From NCBI GenBank assembly GCA_900552305.1, contig URZD01000001.1, positions 1 to 42,251 of the forward strand: a stretch of DNA of 42,251 nt, given 5' to 3'. The translations under genes were made by a program, and so were the position numbers. Under the pieces are notes generated by a model that saw only the letters and a list, made by a program, of their open reading frames with translations, did no database searches and was not told the DNA's origin. Below are positions 23,731-33,142 of the stretch, piece by piece. Within the stretch, counting starts at the first letter, position 1, and every line of letters starts with the position of its first letter. Origin of the DNA: an uncultured Eubacteriales bacterium. GTDB lineage: Bacteria > Bacillota > Clostridia > Monoglobales > Monoglobaceae.

Positions 23731-26460
23731 ATGAAAAAATGGCTTAGTTTTTTACTTTCTCTGATAATGACAGCATCGTTTTTCACTCCGTACGTTTCGG
23801 CAGAGGAGCAGGCTGATATTCACATTTATTTCGGCGGTGAAGAAATCGGCTTTGAGAAGCCGACGGTGATTAAAAACGGTAAAATTATGTGCCAGATGAA
23901 ACCTCTTTTTGACGCGCTCGGCATGATCTATGACTACAACGCGCTGACAAAGGTACTGCACGGAACATTTAACGACGATATGTTCACTGTCACTGTCGGC
24001 GGCGATACGCTTGAGATAAACAATATAACGGTTGAGCTTGATGAAAAGTTCTTTTTGTCGGGCAGAGAAATCATGGTTCCTCTTGATATGATATGTTATA
24101 TTTATAATATTCAGATTGACAGGAGTGATTTAACAAACGTCAGACTTTGGCTTAAAGAGGCGGAGGTATATGACCTTCAGGCGGAGATTGAAAAGTTTAA
24201 CAAGGTTTCGGGACCGTATAAGACCGAGATAATCAAGGGCGGTCTTGAATACTTTGAAACCGCGTCAAGACAAATGCCGGAGTGCTTCAGCGAGAAGTAT
24301 ATAGATGTTGAGGGTCAGAGCTTTGACAAGGCGATTGACTGGGAGGCAACAAGCCTGCCTGCAACATACTATGCTTCCCAAATTGTAAACTGGCAAAAGA
24401 CGCCGGTAAAGAAGGACGATGTTTTTGTTATAACATTTTGGGCAAAAGGAATATTTGCAAAGAGCGACGGCGGAAAGATTCAGCTTAATGTTACTCTGGA
24501 GCAGAACAAAACATGGACAAAGTCAATTTCGGAAACAGTGCAGCTGTCAACGGACTGGCAGCAGTTCAGACTTCTGGCAATATCCGCAACTGATATGGAC
24601 GACTGGTCGCTTAATTTCCGACAGCATTTCTCGCTTCAGGAAATACAGATAGCCGACGTTAAGCTCGACCTATATTCGGGTCTGCCGGAGGGAATGGAGG
24701 TCCCGAAGATTCCCGCAACCTACAAGGGCATGGAGGAGGACGCGCTTTGGCGCAAGGAGGCGGTTAAACGAATCGAGAAGTACCGCAAGAACAATATGAC
24801 GGTCAACGTAACCGACAAAGACGGAAATCCGATACAGGGCGCGACCGTTAATGCCAAAATGACAAGGAGCGAATTTAACTGGGGGTCGATGGTATGGAAC
24901 AGCACATTTGAAAACGGACACCTCTACAAAACCAATTCGGGATTTAACGGAGAGAAGTGGTTTGAGCGTTTTAAGGATCTTGGCGTAAACACCTTGGTCG
25001 GAACGGTAAAGGCGGGCGAGTTTCAGCAAAACAACTGGACGGCAAAGAGATATGCCGACTTTGTGAACTGGTGCATGGATAATGACATAGACGTCAGAGC
25101 GCATTGCGTATACTGGGAAACAGGAACGGGAATTGAAAACAGGGGCGACTATCTTTTGCCGATGGTTGGCAGTGCAAACTGGAATATTGACAGCGTATCG
25201 GTAGATGAGGTCCGCGCAAGGCTTGAAAAGCAGTTCAATATTATATCCACGTTTATAGGCGATTATCCGATAGAGATTGACGTTATGAACGAGATAGCGA
25301 CCCGTCACGATGACGGAATCAAGTCGGTCGGCTGGGACGAGGGCGTAAGAATGTATCAGATGGTTAAGGCAATCCGCCCGAACGCAAAGCTTGTGCATCT
25401 TGAAACAATTTCGGGTAACTCGTCACCTGAGGGAACGGCTTTGCCCGACCATGTGGCATATACAAAGTATTTAAAGGACCTCGGCGCGCCGATTGATATT
25501 TGCGGAATACAGGGCCATGTCGGCTCGGCGTCGCATCCGCAGTGGTGGTATGTGAACATAGACATGGCGGCGCAGGTTGCGGACGAGGTTGCCATAACCG
25601 AATATGACGCGGCAATTCCCGAGTATGAGCTGAGAGCGCCGTATTTAAGAGATACTCTGATTGCGTGCTACAGCCACCCTGCGTTATCTACGTTTGTAGT
25701 ATGGGTTTATAACTACGACGGCAAAACTCCCGACCTTTCCGTGTTCTGGGACAAGGACGAGAATCGACACCCTGCCTACTATGAATGGGATAAGCTGGTA
25801 AACCACGAATGGAAAACGGACGAGACTGTGACAACCGATGAAAACGGCAGCGCGGTTATCCGCGGTCATCGCGGAAGATATGATGTGACGGTTACGGTCG
25901 GAGAAAAGACCCAAACCCTTGCATTTACTCTCGGAAAGGATGAAACGCAGAATGTTATCAATGTTGTGGTTGACGGCGACAGCATCACGATGACATCGCC
26001 CAATGTTTATGTGCCTAAGCCCAAGCCTGCATATTACAACTGGCAGGATTTCGGAAAAATGACGGAAATCGAAATGCCGAAGGTTAATTACAAGTGGGAG
26101 CCGAGCACGGTTATTGAGGATTGCCGCGATGCTGAAGGAAAGCTTGTGCCGCACGTTTTTGACGGCAGAGATGATTCGTTCTGGAGCGCGGAGGACAACG
26201 ACGATTACCTGACGGTTACTCTCGGTAAAAATGTACCGCTTAAATCGCTTGTTGTGCATTGGCACAGCGGAAGTATAAAAAGGTATAACTATAGGATTCT
26301 GGTTTCGGAGGACGGAAACGGCTGGACAGAGGTGAAAAGCGGTAAAAACTCCGAAATGACCGAGACTGTCGATATGAGTAAATTCAGCGGAAAATATATC
26401 AGAATATTGGGAACTGACGGCAGACTTGCGATTGATGATGTGCAGGTATATACGAAATAA
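23731..26460 (+). CDS. Modular secreted GH10 endo-beta-xylanase-like enzyme
   Basis: A 909-residue secreted enzyme. Order of parts: signal peptide (about 1-25), copper amine oxidase N-terminal-like domain (about 30-135), a CBM4/9-like jelly roll (about 165-310), a small Ig-like domain (about 350-390, VTDKDGNPIQGATVNAKMT), the GH10 barrel (about 390-690) and a C-terminal F5/8 type C (CBM32-like) domain (about 780-908). The retaining glutamates are Glu521 in DVMNEIATR (acid/base) and Glu624 in VAITEYDA (nucleophile). GH10 enzymes cut beta-1,4-xylan. The start is ATG 23731 or 23728, both next to GGGGGTG. It is in the same plus-strand cluster as the importer that would collect its products. Confidence 0.9.
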   Translation: MKKWLSFLLSLIMTASFFTPYVSAEEQADIHIYFGGEEIGFEKPTVIKNGKIMCQMKPLFDALGMIYDYNALTKVLHGTFNDDMFTVTVGGDTLEINNITVELDEKFFLSGREIMVPLDMICYIYNIQIDRSDLTNVRLWLKEAEVYDLQAEIEKFNKVSGPYKTEIIKGGLEYFETASRQMPECFSEKYIDVEGQSFDKAIDWEATSLPATYYASQIVNWQKTPVKKDDVFVITFWAKGIFAKSDGGKIQLNVTLEQNKTWTKSISETVQLSTDWQQFRLLAISATDMDDWSLNFRQHFSLQEIQIADVKLDLYSGLPEGMEVPKIPATYKGMEEDALWRKEAVKRIEKYRKNNMTVNVTDKDGNPIQGATVNAKMTRSEFNWGSMVWNSTFENGHLYKTNSGFNGEKWFERFKDLGVNTLVGTVKAGEFQQNNWTAKRYADFVNWCMDNDIDVRAHCVYWETGTGIENRGDYLLPMVGSANWNIDSVSVDEVRARLEKQFNIISTFIGDYPIEIDVMNEIATRHDDGIKSVGWDEGVRMYQMVKAIRPNAKLVHLETISGNSSPEGTALPDHVAYTKYLKDLGAPIDICGIQGHVGSASHPQWWYVNIDMAAQVADEVAITEYDAAIPEYELRAPYLRDTLIACYSHPALSTFVVWVYNYDGKTPDLSVFWDKDENRHPAYYEWDKLVNHEWKTDETVTTDENGSAVIRGHRGRYDVTVTVGEKTQTLAFTLGKDETQNVINVVVDGDSITMTSPNVYVPKPKPAYYNWQDFGKMTEIEMPKVNYKWEPSTVIEDCRDAEGKLVPHVFDGRDDSFWSAEDNDDYLTVTLGKNVPLKSLVVHWHSGSIKRYNYRILVSEDGNGWTEVKSGKNSEMTETVDMSKFSGKYIRILGTDGRLAIDDVQVYTK

Positions 26461-26481
26461 ATATGTTGTTAAGGGGGCTTA

Positions 26482-28182
26482 ATGCTAATGAATATATTAA
26501 AACGGATTTGCGCGTTTTCTGTTGCCGCGGTAATGGCGGGAACAGGCGCTTTTGCGGCAGATACGGACAGCGTATGTATAACAAAGCTGTCCGAGGCGGC
26601 AAACGCTGTGATAACACTGAACATCGGCTATCTCAAGGGATTTGACAAGGGAAGTACGGTATATATTGTTCCGGCGGCTGAACTTGATGCGGCAAAAAAC
26701 GGAGGCCTGACAAATCCGGTTTTTCTTGGGGAGCAGGATTTGTCGAACGATTCCGCCGAATATGAATTTTTGATGCCGGAGAATGCGGACAGCGGCGTTT
26801 ATGCAGTGGTAGCCGGAGAGAGCGACAGCGCCGCAACGGACGGAAGATGCAGGCTCTTTATGTATAGCACCGTGGCTGACGGCGACTATGCAGCCGCGTC
26901 CGCAAAGCTGGCGGAGCTTAACGCCGCAGCCGATTTTGAAACTGCGTTGATGAGCGGCGCGGCGGACGCATGGTATATAGACACGGACGCCGCTGCGTGG
27001 AAGAAAAATAAAGCGACGGTACTGTCGCTGATGCAGAGTATGAAGAAGGGCGGTTTTGCGTCAACCTTTTCGGTAGAGGACGCGTTTCTTGCGGCATATG
27101 ACATAGCGGATATACAGAATTGCCCGGTCGGTAAAATCGTTGCGGATGTAACTTATTATGACGAGCTTGAGTGCGACATAACCAATGAAGATTTTGTTAA
27201 ATATCCGGAGCAGACGGCACAGAAGTTTAAACTGCTTGTGTCGCAGAATATGCCCAAGACGGCAGACGGCGTTAAAAGCGCCTTCAGAGCTGCGTGTGCT
27301 CTTGCCTGCATGAGCAACACGGAAAGGACAAGCAGCATTGCCGCACTGCAAAGCTATAATGATATTTTTCAGCTCGACTTCACCGGCGATTTTACCAAGG
27401 TGGATTCGTTTGAGCTTGCAAAGGTGTTTGAAAACAATGAATACACGTCGGTCGAACAGGTTATAAAGCAGTTTAATGACGGTATTGCAAAGCTCATAGG
27501 AAACAAAGGCAATAACGGCAATAAAGGCAATACCTCAGGCGGCAGCTCGGGCGGCGGAGGACGCGGAACAGCCATGTCAAACATATATGCCGGCTCGGGA
27601 GCGAATTTAGTGGGAGACATCAATTCGATAGAAAGGATATTTCCCGATGTTCCCATGAATTACTGGGCGGCAGAGAATGTTCGGTTTGTTTACGAAAACG
27701 GTATAATGACAGGCGATGCGGAGGGGAGCTTCCGCCCGGATGACTCTATAACAAGAGAGGAATGGGCAAAGGTTGTTCTTTCGGCGTTCACCATAGATAC
27801 CGGGGACGGAGAATGTGACTTTGAGGACGTTGACAAGTCGGAGTGGTATTACAGCTTTGTTGCAAAGGCGTATATGCTCGGTATCGTAAACGGATATGAT
27901 GAAAACCGATTTGGCACGGGACAGACGCTCACAAGAGAGGACGCCGTTGTTATGATGTACAGAATGACTCAGCTGGCAAGAGATATAAGAGCGATTCAGC
28001 CTGCCGATCTAACCTTCACAGATGCGGCGGATATATCGGATTATGCTTTGGAGGCTGTCAGAATGTTTACTTCGGCAGGCGTTATAAACGGCTACGAAAG
28101 CGGTGAGTTTATTCCGCAGGGGAATATAACAAGAGCGGAGGCAGCAAAGATTATATGCTCCCTGCTCAATGAACTGGATTAA
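26482..28182 (+). CDS. S-layer homology (SLH) domain surface protein
   Basis: A 566-residue secreted protein with signal peptide (about 1-25, AFA-AD), an N-terminal beta domain (about 28-125), an alpha-rich middle (about 130-350) with two similar helical stretches, a Gly/Asn-rich linker (about 353-375) and three SLH repeats beginning near 386, 445 and 510. Each SLH repeat has the usual F-x-D-V/A, ITREEWAKV, TREDAVVMM and ITRAEAAKI features that bind pyruvylated wall polymers. It probably anchors or scaffolds secreted enzymes of this locus at the cell wall. Its ATG follows AAGGGGG, and it lies between the GH10 gene and another secreted protein in the same orientation. Confidence 0.85.
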   Translation: MLMNILKRICAFSVAAVMAGTGAFAADTDSVCITKLSEAANAVITLNIGYLKGFDKGSTVYIVPAAELDAAKNGGLTNPVFLGEQDLSNDSAEYEFLMPENADSGVYAVVAGESDSAATDGRCRLFMYSTVADGDYAAASAKLAELNAAADFETALMSGAADAWYIDTDAAAWKKNKATVLSLMQSMKKGGFASTFSVEDAFLAAYDIADIQNCPVGKIVADVTYYDELECDITNEDFVKYPEQTAQKFKLLVSQNMPKTADGVKSAFRAACALACMSNTERTSSIAALQSYNDIFQLDFTGDFTKVDSFELAKVFENNEYTSVEQVIKQFNDGIAKLIGNKGNNGNKGNTSGGSSGGGGRGTAMSNIYAGSGANLVGDINSIERIFPDVPMNYWAAENVRFVYENGIMTGDAEGSFRPDDSITREEWAKVVLSAFTIDTGDGECDFEDVDKSEWYYSFVAKAYMLGIVNGYDENRFGTGQTLTREDAVVMMYRMTQLARDIRAIQPADLTFTDAADISDYALEAVRMFTSAGVINGYESGEFIPQGNITRAEAAKIICSLLNELD

Positions 28183-28220
28183 CGGATTCACACTATCAGA
28201 TATAGGGAGGATTGAGCAGA

Positions 28221-30920
28221 ATGGTAAAAAAACTTACGGCTTTTGGCGTGGCAGTTATGCTGCTTTTTCAGGCGTTCCCGGTGTTTGCGGGGCCGTGGGA
28301 CTATATAATGGAGGAGTATTTATATGACCACGGAGTTGAAGAGGCAAACGGGGAGATTTATTATACGCCCGGTACAAACGAAATCAGCCGAAAAATAAAG
28401 TTTTCCATGGATATGGGACTGATTTCAAAATATGTTCCCGAAACAACCGTTACGCGGCTTGAAATTAAGAATGCTTTAAACCTGTTATTTCAAAATGATG
28501 AAATGTATAATAAATACTATAAGGCGGGAGAAGAGGATAAAATCCTGACGGTTGACGAGGCGATTATAATCTTTATGGATTCCGCGGGCTACGGAGCATA
28601 TTTTAAGTATAACGGAAGTCAGGGCAGTGCGGCGGATTATTACAGAGAAGCGTCAAAGCAGGGACTGCTTGACGGAATAAACTATACCGAGGCGCGGAAA
28701 AAGCTCACGGCGGAGCAGTTTTATAATATGTTTTATAATCTGCTTGATTTAAAGAGCTTTGAAATGGTTTTTAACGGCAAGGAGCCGTCATACAGGATTT
28801 CCGACCTGACACTTCTTGACACAGCCTTAAAGCTCACGCGGATTTCCGGAGTTGTCAGAGCAAACTCTTATACATCTGTGAACGGCAGTGCGCCGGCGGG
28901 CGATAATACCCTGCGCATTGAGAATGCCGAATACCGCTGCAAGGGTGTTGATAATGCCGACGATTACCTCGGATATAAGGTTGAGGCATATATAAACAGC
29001 GACAACGAGCTTTGCTCCGTTGCGGTTGATGAGCGCTATAATGTCATGAAATACTTTAACGACAGCACAGAAACCGCTCTGTCGGGCGATAGAACGCTGT
29101 TCCGGTATTATGACGACAACGGAAGTCTTAAATCGGTCAGACTTCAAAAGTATGCGAATGTTATCTATAACCATATAGCGTATCCGGGATTCACAGAAGA
29201 TATATATAACATAAAAAACGGTTATTTGCAGTTTATCGATTATGACAAAGACGGTCTTTATGACGTACTCTTTGTTTATGAGTATACGAGCTTTATGCCG
29301 AATGCAAGATATACGGAGGATTATTCGGTTGTTGATAAGCTCGGAACAAGGTATGATGTTTCGGAGATAGCCGAGGACGGCGAGTACAGAGGAATGTTCT
29401 GTTCGGACGGCGAAAGGGCAGAGTTTACGGATATAAATATGCGTACGGGAATATCGCTGCTGACTGCGCCGGACAGCAACATTGTAACGGAATTATATAT
29501 TCTGGACGAGAAAACGGTTGAAGGAAAGTATTCCGAATTCAGGAAGAACAGCAAAACTCCGTACAAAATAGGCGATCAGAGATTTGCAATGGCCGAAACC
29601 TATTTTAAGGAATCGCATGAAAAGCTGCCCCATAATATAGGCGACAGGATTTTAATCTATCTTGACCCGAGGGGCAAAATCATAAACTCGGTTGCGGTTG
29701 ATAACAGGCTGAAATATGGATATGTAAGAAGGCTCGGCATTGAAAACAGCTTCTCGGCGGAGGTAAGTATGAAGATTTTTACCGAGGATGGACAGATGAT
29801 GTCGTACGGACTTGCCGACAAGGTTGAATATAACGGAACGGTAATATGTGAGGAGGATATTGCCGGCGGCAGCGCACCCGAGCTTTACAAAAGCGGAAGG
29901 CTGTTAAGGCAGCTTGTCAGATATATGCTGAACGCAAACGGAGAGATTAAAAAGATAGATACTGCACGGCAGAACACGGATTGGGGAAGCTATAACGATG
30001 GTGACGGCTTTGAGGTAAACTATGACTATGAAACTCAGGGGTCGCTTGTATATCTTGGCGGAGCGACAAAGTCGTTCGGTGCGATTTACAGACTGAATCA
30101 GTCGCGGACGGCTATGTTCCATATTCCGCTTGATGATAATGAAAGATATTACAGGGTCAGCTCGACGGAAAGCATAAGCAACAATGAGGAGTACAGAGTA
30201 AAAATCTATGATGCGGACGACTGCTACACGCCTGCGGCAATAGTTATGATGCACGGCAGCGCGGCAAGCAACAACTGGCTCAGCTCCGAGTGGCTCACCT
30301 CCTGCTTTGTTCTTCAGAAGGGCGAATACTACGACAATGTTAATGATGAGGTACTCGACTACATAACCTACAGAGCAAGCTGGTGGGAGCAGACAGCGTA
30401 TAAGAATCCCGATTCCTGCAAGGTTTTTGACAACTACGGCAGCTGGAAAAACGGCGGCAGAGCCGATTCTGTCAAGACGTGGGATGACATTCGGGAAGGA
30501 GATATGATTGAGTTTAACAGCGACTACACAGGAAGAACAGTGCTTTTTGGCGTGAGCCTTGCGCTTGACTATGAACGCCCGCTCGCGGAGCAAACCTTTG
30601 AAAAGGCAAAGGTGCTGAACAACTCCGGCAAGGGCTGGGGCGTAGGAGAAAAGCAGTTTTACGCTCAGGACTTGGTTGCCTTCGGAAAGGTGATTAAAAA
30701 GCACAGTGAAGGAATGGTATTTAACGCTCACGGAGCGGAGGGCTTCCCGCAGTCGTGGAACCGTACAATCGTGTGCGGAGAAACAACATATGTTAACTGC
30801 TATAACATAGACAGAAATCAAAGCTCGCTTTTAAGATTTTCCGATATTCAGGAGGGCGATTATGTGTTTGTGGAGCTGCACAGCGGAAGCCTTAACGCAA
30901 TATCGGTATACAGACAATAA
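28221..30920 (+). CDS. Large secreted protein of unknown function with SLH-like N-terminus
   Basis: An 899-residue secreted protein, signal peptide about 1-23 (VFA-GP). The next 180 residues look like degenerate SLH or stalk repeats (MGLISKYVPETTVTRLEIKNAL; ASKQGLLDGINYTEARKKLT). The remainder is made of repeated beta-rich segments resembling short S1/OB-like strands (IGDRILIYLDPRGKIINSVAVD; IQEGDYVFVELHSGSLNAISVYRQ) and an Asp-rich DYDKDGLYD turn that could bind calcium. ATG 28221 is preferred over TTG 28212 because GGGAGG at 28205-28210 is spaced 10 nt from it. I do not recognise a family and see no catalytic motif. Position between the SLH protein and the GH130 gene links it to the glycan locus. 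Confidence 0.7.
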   Translation: MVKKLTAFGVAVMLLFQAFPVFAGPWDYIMEEYLYDHGVEEANGEIYYTPGTNEISRKIKFSMDMGLISKYVPETTVTRLEIKNALNLLFQNDEMYNKYYKAGEEDKILTVDEAIIIFMDSAGYGAYFKYNGSQGSAADYYREASKQGLLDGINYTEARKKLTAEQFYNMFYNLLDLKSFEMVFNGKEPSYRISDLTLLDTALKLTRISGVVRANSYTSVNGSAPAGDNTLRIENAEYRCKGVDNADDYLGYKVEAYINSDNELCSVAVDERYNVMKYFNDSTETALSGDRTLFRYYDDNGSLKSVRLQKYANVIYNHIAYPGFTEDIYNIKNGYLQFIDYDKDGLYDVLFVYEYTSFMPNARYTEDYSVVDKLGTRYDVSEIAEDGEYRGMFCSDGERAEFTDINMRTGISLLTAPDSNIVTELYILDEKTVEGKYSEFRKNSKTPYKIGDQRFAMAETYFKESHEKLPHNIGDRILIYLDPRGKIINSVAVDNRLKYGYVRRLGIENSFSAEVSMKIFTEDGQMMSYGLADKVEYNGTVICEEDIAGGSAPELYKSGRLLRQLVRYMLNANGEIKKIDTARQNTDWGSYNDGDGFEVNYDYETQGSLVYLGGATKSFGAIYRLNQSRTAMFHIPLDDNERYYRVSSTESISNNEEYRVKIYDADDCYTPAAIVMMHGSAASNNWLSSEWLTSCFVLQKGEYYDNVNDEVLDYITYRASWWEQTAYKNPDSCKVFDNYGSWKNGGRADSVKTWDDIREGDMIEFNSDYTGRTVLFGVSLALDYERPLAEQTFEKAKVLNNSGKGWGVGEKQFYAQDLVAFGKVIKKHSEGMVFNAHGAEGFPQSWNRTIVCGETTYVNCYNIDRNQSSLLRFSDIQEGDYVFVELHSGSLNAISVYRQ

Positions 30921-30932
30921 AGGAGAAAAACA

Positions 30933-31898
30933 ATGGACAAAAAGGACTTAATTTTCAAAGAAGAATTTTTAGAGAGATACGAGGGCAATCCGATAATCCG
31001 ACCGGCGGATTATCCCGGGGCGGAGGCAATATTCAACTGCGCACAGACAATGTATAACGGCGAAACGATACTTTTATGCTCAATCAGACCGCAGGGAGAT
31101 GAAAGACCGTACATTCAGGTTGCGCGTTCAAAGGACGGAATCAATTTTAAGTTTGATGAAAAGCCTCTTATAAAAATGTCAGAGGTGCCGTTTATCAAAG
31201 GACTTGACTGGTGGGTGATAGACCCGAGAATCACCTATTTCCCGGAGGAGGATGTTTATTACATAATCAGACCGGGCAGCTCGGGAGTGGGAACGATGTC
31301 TATTCTCGGCAAAACCAAGGATTTTAAAGAATATGAGGATATTGAGATTATAGCGATGCCGGAAAACCGTGTGCCGTGCCTTTTCCCCGAAAAGATTAAC
31401 GGTATGTATTACCGCCTGGACAGACCGTATACAAACGCCTCGGCGCCGAGCAATGAAGCGTATCACGCAAATATATGGATTTCCGAATCGCCTGATTTGA
31501 TTCACTGGGGCAGGCACAGACTTGTGCTTAAATCATGGGCGCATTGGAATCCGATAAAAATCGGACCGACCCCGCCGATTAAGACCAAGAACGGCTGGCT
31601 TGAGATTATTCACGGCGTATCAACGGGACCCGAGGGACAAAGATACAGTCTTGGTGCGGTGCTGCTCGATTTGAATGAGCCGGGCAAGGTAATCGGAAAG
31701 TGCAATAAATTTATACTCACACCCGATGCGGATTATGAATACAGAGGTCAGTGCCCCGGAGTGGTATTCAGCTGCGGCGCTATAGCCGACATAGACGAGG
31801 ACAGACTGCGTGTATACTACGGAGCGGCTGATACGTCAATATGCCTTGCGACAGGCTCGCTCAGCAAAATAATTGAAGAGTGTAAACGGAACAAGTGA
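30933..31898 (+). CDS. GH130 family beta-mannoside phosphorylase or mannosidase
   Basis: A 321-residue cytoplasmic five-bladed propeller enzyme. GH130 signatures are NPIIRP at 19-24, WVIDPRIT with the likely proton-donor Asp97, KIGPTPPIKTKNGWLEIIHGV, and YYGAADTSICLATG near the C-terminus. GH130 enzymes split beta-mannosides by phosphorolysis or hydrolysis; which applies cannot be decided by eye. It starts 12 bp after the upstream stop with AAAGGAGA, so it is the last gene of the plus-strand glycan cluster. No signal peptide, so it acts after import, beside GH30. Its presence suggests that the glycan contains beta-linked mannose or a related sugar. Confidence 0.9.
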   Translation: MDKKDLIFKEEFLERYEGNPIIRPADYPGAEAIFNCAQTMYNGETILLCSIRPQGDERPYIQVARSKDGINFKFDEKPLIKMSEVPFIKGLDWWVIDPRITYFPEEDVYYIIRPGSSGVGTMSILGKTKDFKEYEDIEIIAMPENRVPCLFPEKINGMYYRLDRPYTNASAPSNEAYHANIWISESPDLIHWGRHRLVLKSWAHWNPIKIGPTPPIKTKNGWLEIIHGVSTGPEGQRYSLGAVLLDLNEPGKVIGKCNKFILTPDADYEYRGQCPGVVFSCGAIADIDEDRLRVYYGAADTSICLATGSLSKIIEECKRNK

Positions 31899-31906
31899 TT
31901 TAAAAT

Positions 31907-31940
31907 GTACAAACGGCGCTGTAACAGGCGCCGTTTGTAC
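31907..31940. terminator. Perfect 13-bp palindrome after the GH130 gene
   Basis: 31907-31919 pairs perfectly with 31928-31940 (8-nt loop). No T-run follows on either strand. It starts 8 nt after the GH130 stop and probably protects or ends the message together with the next hairpin. Confidence 0.55.
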
Positions 31941-31946
31941 GGAATT

Positions 31947-32039
31947 AAAAAAGCACAAAACAGAGAATTGTATCAAAGCGTTCGCCTTTGAAAAATATAA
32001 GGAAAATAGCTTTGATACGAGAGCTGCTGTGCTTTTTTT
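31947..32039 (+). terminator. Nested long hairpin with T-run ending the glycan cluster
   Basis: An outer stem (31947-31957 with 32028-32038) encloses a 10-bp perfect inner stem (31970-31979 with 32009-32018). The outer 3' arm ends in seven T. Because the 5' arm starts with six A, the structure can also end transcription from the minus strand. The 360-bp gap 31899-32258 otherwise holds no convincing gene. Confidence 0.6.
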
Positions 32040-32127
32040 GTGTCTGAATCGGCTTAAACGGGCAGCCGTTAAAGTGAAACGCTGCTGCTTTATCGGCAGT
32101 CACCGTTGCCGTACCGGCATAGAATAC

Positions 32128-32162
32128 TCAAAAAGCATTGTACCGTTTCGGTACAATGCTTT
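32128..32162 (-). terminator. Terminator of upp
   Basis: A 14-bp perfect stem (32132-32145 with 32149-32162, 3-nt loop). Read on the minus strand it ends in TTTTTG, about 100 nt after the upp stop. Confidence 0.7.
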
Positions 32163-32258
32163 GTTGAATACAAAACGGCAGAAAAACTGAAGATACTGTT
32201 TCCGTGCAGCATTTCTGCGCGGTTTGGTTAAAATATCCGTTTAAATTAAACTATGTAA

Positions 32259-32885
32259 TTAAAGCGTACCGAAAAGTCTGTCGCCCGCGTCACCAAGACC
32301 GGGAACGATATATCCTACCTCGTTGAGCTTTTCGTCAAGGCAGCCGACAAAAATATCAACATCGGGGTGATCCTTCTGTACAACCTCTATGCCGACCGGG
32401 GCCGCAATAATGCAGGCAAATCTGATATTTTTTGCGCCGCGTCTTTTGATAAACTCAATAGCTGCGCTGCCGCTGCCGCCCGTTGCGAGCATGGGGTCAA
32501 GCAAAATAACCTCTCTTTCGCTTATGTCCGCGGGAAGATTGCAGTAGTATTCCTCCGGCTCAAGCGTTTCGTGATTGCGTGCAAGACCTATGTGACCGAC
32601 CTTAGCTGCGGGAATAACATTTATAAACGGCTCCATCATTCCCAGTCCGGCACGGAGAATCGGCACCAGAACAGGCTGATTTTTCATTACCTTTCCGACC
32701 GTTTCGCAAATAGGCGTTTTAACCGTTTTATCAACAAGCGGCAAATCCTTTGTCGCTTCGTAGCAGATAAGTGTTGAAACCTCGTGCAAAAGCTGTCTGA
32801 AGTCCCTTACGTCGGTTGTTTCGTCGCGCAGCAGTGTAATCTTATGTGTAAGCAAGCTGTGATTAAGTATGCAAACCTCACTCAT
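32259..32885 (-). CDS. upp: Uracil phosphoribosyltransferase
   Basis: A 208-residue enzyme of pyrimidine salvage: uracil plus PRPP gives UMP and pyrophosphate. The PRPP loop DPMLATGGSGSAAIEF (about 130-145), VPILRAGLGMMEPF (about 75-90) and the C-terminal uracil-binding YIVPGLGDAGDRLFGTL are all intact, and the length is standard. It acts in the cytoplasm. It is a single-gene unit with its own promoter (32939-32967) and terminator on the minus strand. Confidence 0.97.
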   Translation of the reverse strand: MSEVCILNHSLLTHKITLLRDETTDVRDFRQLLHEVSTLICYEATKDLPLVDKTVKTPICETVGKVMKNQPVLVPILRAGLGMMEPFINVIPAAKVGHIGLARNHETLEPEEYYCNLPADISEREVILLDPMLATGGSGSAAIEFIKRRGAKNIRFACIIAAPVGIEVVQKDHPDVDIFVGCLDEKLNEVGYIVPGLGDAGDRLFGTL

Positions 32886-32938
32886 TGGTAAATACCCTCT
32901 TTCGTTCCAAATAAATTTTCACACAATATATCTTATGA

Positions 32939-32967
32939 ATTATACTACAAAATTCGACTTTTGTCCA
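32939..32967 (-). promoter_or_regulatory. Sigma-A promoter of upp
   Basis: Minus strand: -35 TGGACA (32967-32962), 17-nt spacer, -10 TATAAT (32944-32939), 53 nt before the start codon. Confidence 0.85.
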
Positions 32968-33142
32968 GTGGTATATCGCTTTTTCGCTAAAAAAATAAAA
33001 CGGATTTTTTGTGCATAATTGTATATGGCGGATTTTGGGCAAACAAAAACGGAATATCCCCAAAGGGAAAATCCCGCTTTTACAGAGCCGCCTTTTACGG
33101 CGCACTGTTTGTTTTTGCCAAAAATTTTTTAGAAAATATTTG

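Noticed and set aside
31873..32190. 105-codon open frame after the GH130 gene
   Set aside because: It runs through three strong hairpins, starts inside the GH130 gene and has no ribosome site or recognisable pattern.
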